Source: Nonomuraea maritima (GTDB lineage Bacteria > Actinomycetota > Actinomycetes > Streptosporangiales > Streptosporangiaceae). From it: DNA of 64,000 nt. The notes beneath the pieces were generated by a model. It saw nothing but the letters and a program-made list of their open reading frames with translations, searched no databases and had not been told where the DNA came from. Position numbers and translations under genes: made by a program. The stretch is from contig NZ_FNFB01000001.1 in NCBI RefSeq assembly GCF_900100395.1, positions 248,001 through 312,000 on the forward strand. The letters are read 5' to 3'. Shown one piece after another: positions 17,237-25,792 of this stretch (the first letter of the stretch is position 1; each line of letters begins with the position of its first letter).

Positions 17237-17264
17237 TTGATCGTCCGATATGCGGTGTTACGTT
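17237..17264 (+). promoter_or_regulatory. Candidate housekeeping promoter
   Basis: TTGATC (17237-17242) and TACGTT (17259-17264) are separated by 16 bases and lie 43 bases upstream of the GTG at 17308. This fits a sigma-70-type promoter for the downstream gene. Confidence 0.35.
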
Positions 17265-17307
17265 GGGTGGGAAGCGTGCCCGCACACTCGCGAAGGACGT
17301 GGTTCCC

Positions 17308-17847
17308 GTGCTCTACCTCTTCGGTTTCGAGCGGATCGGCGTGGCAGTGAGCGACATCTACTTCGTCGACCCCGCCCCCATGCCCGGCCAGGAGGGCGCC
17401 GAACGAGGAGTGCGGCTCGAACTGCGCAAACTGGAGCAGGGCGACCTCAAGGGCTCCATCTACTCCGCCCGCCCGATCACCGTCGAGCGTCCGCTCTGGC
17501 GGGTCGACCTGTTGGAGTCGGTCGAGGGCACACCGGGCAGCTTCGACCGCACCCACCACCATCCGGGCATGCGCGGCTGGGAACCGGGACGGCGGACGTT
17601 CGACGAGCGACTGTCGAAGGACCCCCTCGCCTGGCTCGGCGAGCGGCTCGCCGACCTGGAGGGCGTCCTCGACGAGGCGGGCGTCGGACGCGAGGAGGTG
17701 ACCCAGGAGGACGTCAGCGGCCTGCGCGAACGCGCTCCCGAGATCGTCGAGACGGTCTCCCGCCTGCTGGAGCGCATCCGCGCCACCGATCCCGCTCCCC
17801 CGGCCGGCGCCGAGTCCGCCGACAGCGTCCGCGCGAGCTGGCTCTGA
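17308..17847 (+). CDS. Conserved hypothetical protein, 179 aa
   Basis: I do not recognise the family. GTG 17308 is preceded by GAAGGA, and the protein reads VLYLFGFERIGVAVSDIYFV, then a strand-rich half with a HHH stretch (DRTHHHPGMRGWE). A helical half with acidic character follows (LGERLADLEGVLDEAGVGRE; TVSRLLERIRATD). There is no signal peptide or membrane segment. Codon use is like that of its neighbours, and the C-terminus is followed after 37 bases by the amidohydrolase at 17885, so the two may form an operon. It could be a small cytosolic partner or regulator of that enzyme, but this is a guess. Confidence 0.75.
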   Translation: MLYLFGFERIGVAVSDIYFVDPAPMPGQEGAERGVRLELRKLEQGDLKGSIYSARPITVERPLWRVDLLESVEGTPGSFDRTHHHPGMRGWEPGRRTFDERLSKDPLAWLGERLADLEGVLDEAGVGREEVTQEDVSGLRERAPEIVETVSRLLERIRATDPAPPAGAESADSVRASWL

Positions 17848-17884
17848 ACGTACTGATCACGGTGAGACCGCTCGGAGACGCCAC

Positions 17885-19090
17885 GTGAACCTGCTCCTGC
17901 GTAACGCCCTGCTGCTCGACGTGGCCACGGGCGAGTACACCGAGGGCGACCTGCGCTGCGCCGACGGGCGCATCGCCGAGACCGGGACGGGCCTTCGCGC
18001 CCCCGACGGCACGCGGGTCCTCGACGTCGCGGGTGCCCACGTCGTACCTGGACTGATCGACGCCCACGTGCACGTCACCGCCTCGACCGCCGACCTCGGC
18101 GCGCTGCGCGCCATGGCTCCGTCGTACGTCACCGCGCACGCGGCCCGCATCATGGCGGGCATGCTCGGGCGGGGGTTCACCACGGTCCGGGACAACTCAG
18201 GCGCCGACCACGGGCTGGCCGACGCGCAGGCCGAGGGACTGATCCGCGGGCCCCGGCTGCTGTTCTGCGGCAAGGGCCTGAGCCAGACCGGCGGCCACGC
18301 CGACTTCCGTGGCCGCGGCGAGAACCTCACCGACGACCACCCGTGCTGCGCCGGCGTCGGACGGATCGCCGACGGCGTCGACGCCGTCCGCGTGGCCGCC
18401 CGCGACGAGCTGCGCAAGGGCGCCCACCACATCAAGGTGATGGCCTCCGGCGGCGTGGCCTCCCCGACCGACCGCATCGACTCCACCCAGTACTCCATGG
18501 ACGAGCTGCGCGCCGCCGTCGAGGAGGCCGAGGCCGCCAACCGGTACGTCGCCGCCCACGCCTACACCGCGCGGGCCGTCAACCGGGCGCTCGAAGCGGG
18601 CGTGCGCTCCATCGAGCACGGCAACCTGATCGACGACACGAGCGTCGAGCTGTTCCTGCGGCACGACGCGTACCTGGTGCCGACGCTGGTCACGTACTGG
18701 GCGCTGAAGGAGGAGGGGCGGGCGTTCGGGCTGCCGGAGGACAGCTGGCGCAAGGTGGACGAGGTGCTGGACGCCGGGCTCGCCGCGCTGGAGCGCGCCG
18801 CCCGCGGCGGCGCGCGGCTGGCGTTCGGGACCGACCTGCTCGGCGGCATGCACCGGCACCAGAGCCACGAGTTCCGGCTGCGCGCGGAGGTGCAGGCGCC
18901 GATCGACGTGCTGCGCGCCGCGACGTCCGGGGCGGCCGAGCTGCTCGGGATGAGCGGCGAGATCGGCACGCTGGACGCCGGCGCGCACGCCGACCTGCTG
19001 GTCCTCGACGGCGACCCGCTGATGGACGCCGGCGTGCTGGCCGACCGGAAGCACCTGCGCCACGTCGTCCAGGCGGGCGCCGTCGTCTGA
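17885..19090 (+). CDS. Amidohydrolase, imidazolonepropionase/prolidase-like
   Basis: This 401-residue member of the amidohydrolase superfamily (PF01979) is of the binuclear-zinc Xaa-Pro/Xaa-His dipeptidase-like group. It has a small N-terminal beta domain (LLLRNALLLDVATGEYTEGD), then the metal motif LIDAHVHV. The bridging lysine is in HHIKVMASGG, with metal His in AAHAYTARAV and SIEHGNLIDD. The catalytic Asp is in LAFGTDLLGG, and the closing beta domain reads GTLDAGAHADLLVLDGDP. All ligands are present. It probably cleaves an amide in a dipeptide or cyclic amide; substrate not predictable. Confidence 0.87.
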   Translation: MNLLLRNALLLDVATGEYTEGDLRCADGRIAETGTGLRAPDGTRVLDVAGAHVVPGLIDAHVHVTASTADLGALRAMAPSYVTAHAARIMAGMLGRGFTTVRDNSGADHGLADAQAEGLIRGPRLLFCGKGLSQTGGHADFRGRGENLTDDHPCCAGVGRIADGVDAVRVAARDELRKGAHHIKVMASGGVASPTDRIDSTQYSMDELRAAVEEAEAANRYVAAHAYTARAVNRALEAGVRSIEHGNLIDDTSVELFLRHDAYLVPTLVTYWALKEEGRAFGLPEDSWRKVDEVLDAGLAALERAARGGARLAFGTDLLGGMHRHQSHEFRLRAEVQAPIDVLRAATSGAAELLGMSGEIGTLDAGAHADLLVLDGDPLMDAGVLADRKHLRHVVQAGAVV

Positions 19091-19114
19091 CCTGCCTGTC
19101 CTGGATGCGGAACG

Positions 19115-19921
19115 GTGCGTAGCGTGGACAGGGTGACGACGCTGACACGGGCCGCACTCGTCGTCGTGGCGGTGCTGGTCCTGCTGCTCGCGCTGCTGTG
19201 GGTGTTCCAGCGGCGGCTCGTCTACCTGCCCGACCGCGGGCCGGTGCCGCCTGCCGCGTCGGTGATCCCGGGCGCGCGCGACGTGTCGTTCACGACGAGC
19301 GACGGCCTGCGGCTCGCCGCCTGGTACGTGCCCGGCCACCGCGACGTGACCGTCCTCGTGCTGGGCGGCAACGCGGGCAACCGGCTGCACCGGGCGGAAC
19401 TGGCCCTCGCGCTGTCGGCGTACGGGCTGCCGGTGCTGCTGATGGACTACCGCGGCTACGGCGGCAACCCCGGCACGCCCACCGAGGAGGGCCTGCACCT
19501 CGACGCGCTGGCCGCCCGCCAGTTCATCGACGGCCCGCGCGTCGTCTACTTCGGCGAGAGCCTCGGCGCGGCGGTGGCGACCCGGCTCGCGCTGGAGCGC
19601 CCGCCCGCCGGGCTGGTCCTGCGCTCCCCCTTCACCGACCTGGCCGACGCCGGACAGGCCAACTACCCGTTCCTCCCGGTGCGCGCGCTGCTGCGCGACC
19701 GCTTCCCCGTCGTCCCCGACATCGGCCGGGTACGGGCCCCCGTCGTCGTGGCGTACGGGACCGGCGACACGATCGTGCCCCCGCGTCTCAGCCGGGCGGT
19801 CGCCGAGGCGGCCGGCGCGAAGGAGGTGCGGATCGCCGGAGCCGGCCACAACGACCTCGTCATGCTGAACGGCCGCGAGCTCATCACCGCGGTGGCGGAC
19901 CTCGCCGACCGCGCGAGCTGA
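19115..19921 (+). CDS. Membrane-anchored alpha/beta-hydrolase (Bem46/ABHD13-like)
   Basis: This protein has one N-terminal membrane helix (ALVVVAVLVLLLALLWVF, residues ~14-31) and then a serine hydrolase domain. The oxyanion region is LVLGGNAGNR. DYRGYGGNPGTPTEEGL is typical of the Bem46/ABHD12-13 group. The nucleophile is in YFGESLGAAVA, the acid in YGTGDTIVPP and the His in GAGHNDL. The start is GTG 19115; GTG 19133 is an equally plausible alternative that shortens the N-terminus by six residues. It follows the amidohydrolase by 24 bases on the same strand. Confidence 0.85.
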   Translation: MRSVDRVTTLTRAALVVVAVLVLLLALLWVFQRRLVYLPDRGPVPPAASVIPGARDVSFTTSDGLRLAAWYVPGHRDVTVLVLGGNAGNRLHRAELALALSAYGLPVLLMDYRGYGGNPGTPTEEGLHLDALAARQFIDGPRVVYFGESLGAAVATRLALERPPAGLVLRSPFTDLADAGQANYPFLPVRALLRDRFPVVPDIGRVRAPVVVAYGTGDTIVPPRLSRAVAEAAGAKEVRIAGAGHNDLVMLNGRELITAVADLADRAS

Positions 19922-19959
19922 CCTGTTCTCGCCGGACGTGCGTACTGACCGTCCTCGTC

Positions 19960-21042
19960 CTAGAACTCCTGCCAGGTCGCCTCGGTCACCCGGCAGGGTC
20001 CGCCCTGGTGCACCCGCATCCGCCCGGCGGCCACGTCCAGCCCGATCGTGGCGATCGTCTCCCATCGCTGGTTGATCGGCATCTCCGGGTCGGGATGGGC
20101 GCAGACGGGCGCGTCGTCAGGGCCGTGGCCGAGCATGGCCAGCGCCCGCACGGTCAGGTCGGCGTCGCTCAGCCCGTCGACGTGGTCGCGCAGGTGCCGC
20201 TGCCTGTCGTACGTGAAGGGCCGGTCGGTGGCGTGCCGCTCCCCCTCGGCGAGGCCCGCGTCGAGGAAGTGGTTGCAGTGCAGCAGCACCCCGTCGGGGC
20301 CGGGCGGGATGACCGACACCCCGGCCGGGGAGATCTCGACGGCCCCCGCGTCCCCCTCCGTGACGACCGTGATGACGGTCGAGGCCGACACCTCGGCCGA
20401 GCGGGCGATGTCGGCCGCCTGCGCGACGGTGGCCGCCTCGTCCAGGATCCGGCGCGCGATGAGATGGACGGGCACGGCCATGTCGGCGCTGTCGGAGCCA
20501 TGACGCAGGATGTTGAAGTGCACGCCGAGCCCGGCCGTGTTGACGCCGATCTTCGCCAGCGCGCCCGCCTCGGTGAACGTCCGCACCACGTGGCCGGGGA
20601 ACGGCTCGTACTCCCACAGCACGGGCGCGTCGCGCAGGTGGTCGTGCCAGTCCCAGGTCTGCACCGTGCGCGCCGGGCCCGAGGCGGGCAGCACGACCGA
20701 GGTCGAGCACTCACCGTCGCCCGTGACGTCGGCGGCGCCGCCCGCGTCGATGGCGGCCAGGATCTCGGTGCGGGCGTTGACCACCGCGACCTGCCAGGGT
20801 TCGAGGCCCGCACCCCACGCGATCCCGGCGATCTCCTCGGCCAGCCGGGGCGCCCAGGCGGCGCTGCGGTCGAGCGCCCGCTCCCCCCAGGCGCGCACCC
20901 GCGCGCCGCTCGCGCCGGCCACCGTGAACAGGTCGGTGTAGCCGGACAGGTTGCGCAGGATCTGGTCGCGCAGGTGGGTGCCGAGCTCCTTGCCCCGGGC
21001 GAGGGGTTCGGACTGACTGGACGTGAAAACAGGAAATGTCAT
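19960..21042 (-). CDS. C45-family peptidase / acyl-transferase-like Ntn hydrolase
   Basis: This 360-residue protein is related to isopenicillin N acyltransferase (AAT) and C45 peptidases, which are self-cleaving N-terminal nucleophile hydrolases. The family core is visible: an N-terminal helical pro-domain, then GDGECSTSVVLPAS with Cys112 as the expected autocleavage nucleophile. VQTWDWHDHLRDAPVLWEY, GVNTAGLGVHFNILRH and LLHCNHFLD follow. All are typical landmarks. There is no signal peptide. Such proteins hydrolyse amides or act on acyl-amino acids; no beta-lactam genes are near, so a penicillin role is not implied. Confidence 0.85.
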   Translation of the reverse strand: MTFPVFTSSQSEPLARGKELGTHLRDQILRNLSGYTDLFTVAGASGARVRAWGERALDRSAAWAPRLAEEIAGIAWGAGLEPWQVAVVNARTEILAAIDAGGAADVTGDGECSTSVVLPASGPARTVQTWDWHDHLRDAPVLWEYEPFPGHVVRTFTEAGALAKIGVNTAGLGVHFNILRHGSDSADMAVPVHLIARRILDEAATVAQAADIARSAEVSASTVITVVTEGDAGAVEISPAGVSVIPPGPDGVLLHCNHFLDAGLAEGERHATDRPFTYDRQRHLRDHVDGLSDADLTVRALAMLGHGPDDAPVCAHPDPEMPINQRWETIATIGLDVAAGRMRVHQGGPCRVTEATWQEF

Positions 21043-21315
21043 GGCTTACCCATCGAACTCGGCGAGCCATGGCGCCCGGCGGCGGAACACGCCGCGAACG
21101 CGCGCACACCGCCCGACGTGAACAAGAACGGCGGAAAACCACTACCCCCAGCAGCCTGCTGTGCACCGCATCGCTCGGACACATGAGGTGGGACGGGGAG
21201 AGGCGACCCGCCCGACCTCCCCTTCGCGTGATCACTCCGTGACTCGGAGTGGCCGATTTCGGGGAAGTAGCATGTCGGCGAAGGCGTGACTCCCGATACT
21301 GAGTGGGTGACCGCG

Positions 21316-21900
21316 ATGGCGACGATCGAACCGAGCACCAGGCGCGGGTTTCCATCGAGTGCGCAAGCGTTCACCGTCGACGACCTGCTCGAACTCCCCG
21401 ACGACGGGAACCGCTACGAGCTCTTCAACGGGAGCCTTCTGGTGAGCCCTGCCCCCACCCCCCTGCACCAGCTGATCATCACCAATGCGCTGCTCATGTT
21501 GCAACACGTGATGCCGCCACCGCTGGTGGCCCTGACCACGGTGAACGTGCGGGTGAGTGACAAGGACTTCTACATTCCCGACCTCGTCGTCGTCCGCGAG
21601 GACGTCGCCAGGAACGTCGAGCTCATGTTCTCGCCCACCGACATCCTGCTCGCCGCCGAAGTCGTCAGCCCGAGCACCAAGATGCGCGACGAACTGTTCA
21701 AAGTGGAGGCGTACGCCAAAGCAGGCATCCCCACCTACTGGCGCATCGACCCCGCGGAGGGCCCCACCCTCCACGTCCACCAGCTCAACGGCAAGCGCTA
21801 CGACGACCCCGCCGTCTTCAAGCCCGGTGAACCCGCCGACCTGACCGCCCCCTTCCCCCTCACCTTCGACCCCGCCGACCTCCTACGCGCCCGCCGATAG
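21316..21900 (+). CDS. Uma2-family (DUF820) PD-(D/E)XK-fold protein
   Basis: This protein of ~194 residues is of the Uma2 / DUF820 family, a restriction-endonuclease-like fold common in actinomycetes and cyanobacteria with unknown biological role. The pattern RYELFNGSLLVSPAPTPLHQ is followed by FYIPDLVVVRED (the PD), then LLAAEVVSPSTKMRDELFK (the ExV...K catalytic strand) and KVEAYAKAGIPTYWRIDP, which is highly diagnostic. Catalytic residues are intact. I prefer ATG 21316; GTG 21307 is an alternative. Confidence 0.88.
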   Translation: MATIEPSTRRGFPSSAQAFTVDDLLELPDDGNRYELFNGSLLVSPAPTPLHQLIITNALLMLQHVMPPPLVALTTVNVRVSDKDFYIPDLVVVREDVARNVELMFSPTDILLAAEVVSPSTKMRDELFKVEAYAKAGIPTYWRIDPAEGPTLHVHQLNGKRYDDPAVFKPGEPADLTAPFPLTFDPADLLRARR

Positions 21901-21901
21901 G

Positions 21902-24214
21902 TCAGCCCAGCCGGGTGCGGGTGGTGAGGCGGCGGGTGTGGTCGAGGACCACCGTGTCGCCCCTCAGGTGGATGGTGGTGCGTAGCGGGGCCTCCGCCGA
22001 GGGGCCGGCCGAAAGGACGATGGCGCCGGGGTCGACGATGCGGTGCAGGTCGATGCCGGTGTAGGAGAACGCGTCCGTCGGCACGTCGAAGGTGACCGTA
22101 CGGGTCTGGCGCGGTTCCAGCGGCACGCGGGCGAAGCCCACCAGCTGCGCGACAGGGCGGGCCACCTCCGCCACCGGGTCGGAGGCGTACAGCTGGACGA
22201 CCTCCTCGGCGGGCCGGTCACCCGCGTTGCGGACCGTCACCGTCACCCCGACCGAGCCGTCGGTGGCGCATTCCGCGCGGTCGACGGCGAGGGAGACGTA
22301 CTCGACCGGCGTGTACGACAGTCCGTGGCCGAACGCGAACGCCGGGGTCGGGTCGAGCACCGTGATGCCGTCGGTCCGCCGCCCGAGCGGCGGCTGCAGG
22401 TAGGTGGAGGGGTTGATCGCGGGCGAGACGGGGATCTGGACCGGCAGCCGTCCGGACGGGTTCACCCGGCCGCTCAGCACACCGGCGAGCGCCGCGCCGC
22501 CCTCCACCCCCGGCAGGAACGCCTGCACGGCCGCCGCCACCCGGTCCTTGTACTGGCCCAGCGCGTACGGCCGCCCCGACACCACCACGAGCACGACCGG
22601 CGTCCCGGTGGCGAGGACCGCCTCGACCAGCTCCGGCTGCGGTCCTGGCAGCCGCAGGTCGGGGGCGTCGCAGCCCTCCCCCGATGTGCCGCCGCCGAAC
22701 AGCCCCGCCCGGTCGCCGACGAACAGCAGCACCAGGTCGGACCGCGCGGCGAGCGCCGCCGCCGCGGCGATCCCCGAGGTGTCGTCGCCGCTCACGTCGG
22801 CGCCGACCTCGTGCTCCAGCAGCGCCTCGGGGAACTCGTCCGCCAGGCGGTCGGCGATCGAGGCGATGGGCAGGCCCATGCCGTGGCCGGGGTACCGGTC
22901 GAGCACGTGGTTGGGGAAGGCGTAGCAGCCGAGCAGCGTACGGGGGTCGTCGGCGCACGGTCCGACGATCGCGATCCGGGCCGTCGTGCGGGGGTCGAGG
23001 GGCAGCGTCGCGGCGGGGTTGTGCAGCAGCACGACGGAACGCTCGGCCACGGCGCGGGCCAGCGCGCGGTTGCGCCGGCCGTCCAGCTCCACGGGCCGGG
23101 CCTCAGGGACGCCGCCGTCGAGGAGGCCGAGTTCGACCTTCTGCCGCAGGACCCGGCGTACGGACTCGTCCACCAGCGCCTCGGCGACGCGTCCCGCGCG
23201 GACCTCCGCCACCAGACGCTCGCCGTACGAGACGGTCTCGGGAAGCTCGACGTCGATGCCGGCGCGCAGGGCGACGGCCCCCGCCTCGGCGTCGTCCTCA
23301 GCCACGCCGTGCATCGACGCCAAGAAGGGGATCGCCCAGTAGTCGGCCACCACCGTTCCCTCGAAGCCCCACTCCTCGCGCAGCAACCCGCGCAGCAGTT
23401 GGGCGCTCGCTCCCGCGGGGACGCCGTCGAGGTCGGTGTAGGAGTTCATCACCGAGCGGGCCCCGCCCTCGCGCAGGGCCGTCTCGAACGGCGGCAGCAC
23501 CACGTCGGCCAGCTCCCTGGGGCCGACGCTGACCGGCGCGTGGTTGCGCGCGGCGCGCGAGGAGGCGTACCCGGCGAAGTGCTTGAGGGTGGCGATGACG
23601 CCCGCGCCCTCCAGCCCGCGCACGTACGCGGCGCCGAGCTGCCCCACCAGGTACGGATCCTCGCCGAGCGTCTCCTCGACCCGCCCCCACCGGTAGTCGC
23701 GGACGACGTCGAGCACGGGCGACAGCCCCTGGTGGACGCCGGCGGCGCGCAGGTCGGCGCCGATGGCCGCCGCCAGGCGCTCGACCAGGCCGGGATCGAA
23801 CGTGGCCGCCCAGGCGAGCGGTGTCGGGTAGGCGGTGGCGCCGTACGTGGCGAACCCGGTCAGGCACTCCTCGTGGGCGATCGCCGGGATGCCGAAGCGG
23901 TTGGCGGCGGTCACCAGCCGTTGCAGGGACCGCAGCCGTTCCGCCCCTTCCTCAGGGCTGATCGGGGCGGTGCCGTAGACGCGGGTGAGGTGGCCCTGGC
24001 CGCGTGCGAGCCGGTCCTCCAGGCGGGCCGAGGTCGCGAACCGGTCCTGCAGCGGCGCCACGCCGCCGGGGTCGTCGTCCTGGACCCAGACGGAGCCGAG
24101 CTGGGCGACCTTCTCCTCCAGCGTCAGCTCGGCCAGCAGGCTCTCCACGCGCTCGCCGACCGTGCGGGCGGTGTCCCGCCAGGGCGCCACGCCCGGCGCG
24201 TTGACAGATGTCAT
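21902..24214 (-). CDS. Glycoside hydrolase family 3 beta-glycosidase
   Basis: This 770-residue beta-glucosidase/beta-xylosidase has three domains. The N-terminal TIM barrel carries VIATLKHFAGY (conserved Lys-His), then FEGTVVADYWAIPFL with Asp291 as catalytic nucleophile. The alpha/beta sandwich domain follows (VLLFVGDRAGLFGGGTSGEGCD). A C-terminal fibronectin-III-like domain begins near ECATDGSVGVTVTVRNAG. The VADYWAI form of the nucleophile motif resembles exo-xylosidase-type GH3 enzymes. There is no signal peptide, so it should act in the cytosol on imported oligosaccharides. No sugar transporter is adjacent. Confidence 0.9.
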   Translation of the reverse strand: MTSVNAPGVAPWRDTARTVGERVESLLAELTLEEKVAQLGSVWVQDDDPGGVAPLQDRFATSARLEDRLARGQGHLTRVYGTAPISPEEGAERLRSLQRLVTAANRFGIPAIAHEECLTGFATYGATAYPTPLAWAATFDPGLVERLAAAIGADLRAAGVHQGLSPVLDVVRDYRWGRVEETLGEDPYLVGQLGAAYVRGLEGAGVIATLKHFAGYASSRAARNHAPVSVGPRELADVVLPPFETALREGGARSVMNSYTDLDGVPAGASAQLLRGLLREEWGFEGTVVADYWAIPFLASMHGVAEDDAEAGAVALRAGIDVELPETVSYGERLVAEVRAGRVAEALVDESVRRVLRQKVELGLLDGGVPEARPVELDGRRNRALARAVAERSVVLLHNPAATLPLDPRTTARIAIVGPCADDPRTLLGCYAFPNHVLDRYPGHGMGLPIASIADRLADEFPEALLEHEVGADVSGDDTSGIAAAAALAARSDLVLLFVGDRAGLFGGGTSGEGCDAPDLRLPGPQPELVEAVLATGTPVVLVVVSGRPYALGQYKDRVAAAVQAFLPGVEGGAALAGVLSGRVNPSGRLPVQIPVSPAINPSTYLQPPLGRRTDGITVLDPTPAFAFGHGLSYTPVEYVSLAVDRAECATDGSVGVTVTVRNAGDRPAEEVVQLYASDPVAEVARPVAQLVGFARVPLEPRQTRTVTFDVPTDAFSYTGIDLHRIVDPGAIVLSAGPSAEAPLRTTIHLRGDTVVLDHTRRLTTRTRLG

Positions 24215-24444
24215 GGCTGCAACCTTCGAGCGATCCCGATCAGTACGCCCGGACTTTAAGTGCCCTCCACGACGCCGTCAAGAATATTTCGACGTTGTCC
24301 CGAAATTTTCGACAATTGGCTGACCGCAGATCGTCCCTCCATCGGTCGCGAACAGGGTCCACCCTGGCAGAAAGATTTCAGGCCATGAACCGCAGGCGGC
24401 GCCCGCCGCGCACAGCGGGCGCCTGTCGGTGCGGGCAGGTCAGG

Positions 24445-24633
24445 TCAGGTCAGGCTCTCCTCGGCCTGCCGGTTGAGCGTCTCGAGGTCGAACGCGCCCG
24501 ACTTGACGGCCGCGGTGAACGCCTCCCAGTCGCGGCGCGGCACGAACAGCACCGTGTCCGGGTAGTCCTCGTGGACGAGCTCCACGTGGTCGTTGATGCG
24601 CTTCGCCGCGATGCGGCCGACGTCTCGCGTCAT
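24445..24633 (-). CDS. DUF397-domain small protein
   Basis: This 62-residue protein starts at ATG 24633 with GAGAGGAG upstream. The C-terminal half, DTVLFVPRRDWEAFTAAVKSGAFD, matches the DUF397 pattern (GPVLxFxxxxWxAFxxGVxxGEF). DUF397 proteins in actinomycetes usually sit beside an XRE/helix-turn-helix regulator and are thought to work with it in developmental or toxin-antitoxin-like control. Here no regulator gene is adjacent, so this is an orphan or a diverged member. The stop is followed by a short GGTCA triplication (24438-24452). Confidence 0.7.
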   Translation of the reverse strand: MTRDVGRIAAKRINDHVELVHEDYPDTVLFVPRRDWEAFTAAVKSGAFDLETLNRQAEESLT

Positions 24634-25209
24634 CTGCGGCACTCCTCTCGTTCGGTGTTCGGAGTCACCACCCCGGCCCCCATCGAGGACAGACGGGACG
24701 GTTGCCGGCAGCCTTCCACTTTCCCCGCCAAGTCGGCCACCGGCTCTCCCAAGACCCCACCGCCGAAACCAACCTGAGGGCGACTGTCTTATCCACCCCG
24801 GCGAAAACCGCTTGCCCGGTGACGGCGGCCGTGCTGTCATCGAGGCTCCCGAGCGCGAGGAGGGGTGGTGCGTCGGAAACGTCCGGGTCGCTCTGCTGAA
24901 CTCTGAGGTCAGGGGACGACGCCTACGCCAGTGAGTGCGGGACGACACCTACCGCTGGCGGCTGAGGAGGCTCGGCCGACAGTGACCGGGACAATCACGC
25001 AAACCCGGTCGTGGTAACGGATCCGCGGGATGAGACACGCCCCGGTGAAGCCGGAAGCGGAACTAATCGCCGACCTCTGACGAGGGGGAACAGGCGGTGA
25101 ACCGGTCCCTCGCCCGCATCGAGCCTGGGAGCCGTCGGCACGACGGAGAGAGAGAACGGAACCCTGCACTCCGATTGAAGATCACTTCTTCGATCCGGAG
25201 GCAGAGACC
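24634..25209. other. 576-base stretch without a supported gene
   Basis: Several short open frames exist on both strands, but none has a good start, RBS and protein-like composition together. Two imperfect copies of GACGACRCCTAC occur at about 24915 and 24942. The 3' part must hold the promoter for the RNHCP gene. Confidence 0.4.
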
Positions 25210-25212
25210 ATC
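25197..25212 (+). promoter_or_regulatory. Strong Shine-Dalgarno followed by ATC instead of ATG
   Basis: GGAGG at 25197-25201 is followed after 8 bases by ATC at 25210-25212. This is in frame with the RNHCP protein and exactly where the start codon is expected. No ATG, GTG or TTG is present between it and GTG 25261, which lies inside the domain. Confidence 0.6.
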
Positions 25213-25530
25213 AGCAGGGCCGCCCAGAACCAGGGCTTCACATGTGAGAACTGCGGCGCCGTGGTGGCGCCGTTGACCAACGGCGGTTACCGCAACCACT
25301 GTCCGGCGTGCCTGTGGTCCAAGCACGTCGACGACGTACCGGGAGACCGAGCGGCCGGGTGCCGCGGGCTGATGCGCCCGCAGCGGATCGACCACCGTGG
25401 CCGCAAGGGGCTCGTGGTCGTCCATCGGTGCGTGGTGTGCGGGTTCGTCCGCCCCAACCGGCTGGCGGACGACCCCGGGCAGGGTGACGACATCGAGGCG
25501 ATCACCGCGTTGATGTCCGGTCGCGGGTGA
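25210..25530 (+). CDS. RNHCP zinc-ribbon domain protein with apparent ATC start
   Basis: This 106-residue protein of the RNHCP family (double zinc ribbon, function unknown) is named after the motif seen here as YRNHCPACLWSKHVD. The first knuckle is FTCENCG, followed by RNHCPAC. Then comes GDRAAGCRGLMRP, and the last pair is HRCVVCGFVRPNR. Coding sequence clearly extends upstream to codon 25210 (ISRAAQNQGFTCENCG), where an ideal GGAGG lies 8 bases before ATC. The only standard start in frame, GTG 25261, would delete the first CxxC. Either ATC is used, or an ATG has mutated to ATC, or there is a sequencing error. A strong hairpin follows the stop. Confidence 0.8.
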   Translation: MSRAAQNQGFTCENCGAVVAPLTNGGYRNHCPACLWSKHVDDVPGDRAAGCRGLMRPQRIDHRGRKGLVVVHRCVVCGFVRPNRLADDPGQGDDIEAITALMSGRG

Positions 25531-25534
25531 GGAC

Positions 25535-25565
25535 GGGCCGCATGCCGGAGAGCGGCATGCGGCCC
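25535..25565 (+). terminator. Hairpin after the RNHCP gene
   Basis: A perfect 13-bp stem (25535-25547 paired with 25553-25565) with loop GAGAG lies 4 bases after the RNHCP stop. There is no clear T-run, but the position fits termination. Confidence 0.75.
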
Positions 25566-25630
25566 GGTTTCGGGGCGCGGTTTCTGGCGGTGGCGACGGA
25601 ACAGGAGCGCGATGGCTTCCGTCATCGGAC

Positions 25631-25636
25631 ACCTCC
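25631..25636 (-). promoter_or_regulatory. Outward Shine-Dalgarno in the element's left end (decayed copy)
   Basis: On the minus strand GGAGGT lies 5 bases before ATGACG at 25625, exactly as in the intact copy. No recognised gene follows here, only a short frame starting MTEAIALLFRRHRQ. Confidence 0.6.
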
Positions 25637-25792
25637 GAGGAAACCCGGTCCTACAGGAACGGGAGAAATCGGAGCCCCGCCAGGGGTGACCCGGCGTAGC
25701 CGGGACAGCCCAGGACGCTCAGCGTCCTTAACAGGGCACGGAATGGGAACAAGCATGCGACCCTTGGCTGGTCGTACGGGAGAAGGTGAGGC

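Noticed and set aside
19960..21042. Reading the C45 peptidase as part of a beta-lactam biosynthetic cluster
   Set aside because: There are no IPNS, ACVS or related genes in the window. The family has many members with other amide substrates.
22043..24259. A 738-codon plus-strand frame opposite the GH3 gene
   Set aside because: This is an antisense shadow. Composition is repetitive (RR, GG, HR, VV), with no start signal or family features.
24436..24456. GGTCA triplication as a possible regulatory repeat or CRISPR-like unit
   Set aside because: It spans only ~15 bases at the stop codon of the DUF397 gene. There are no spacers and no further copies.
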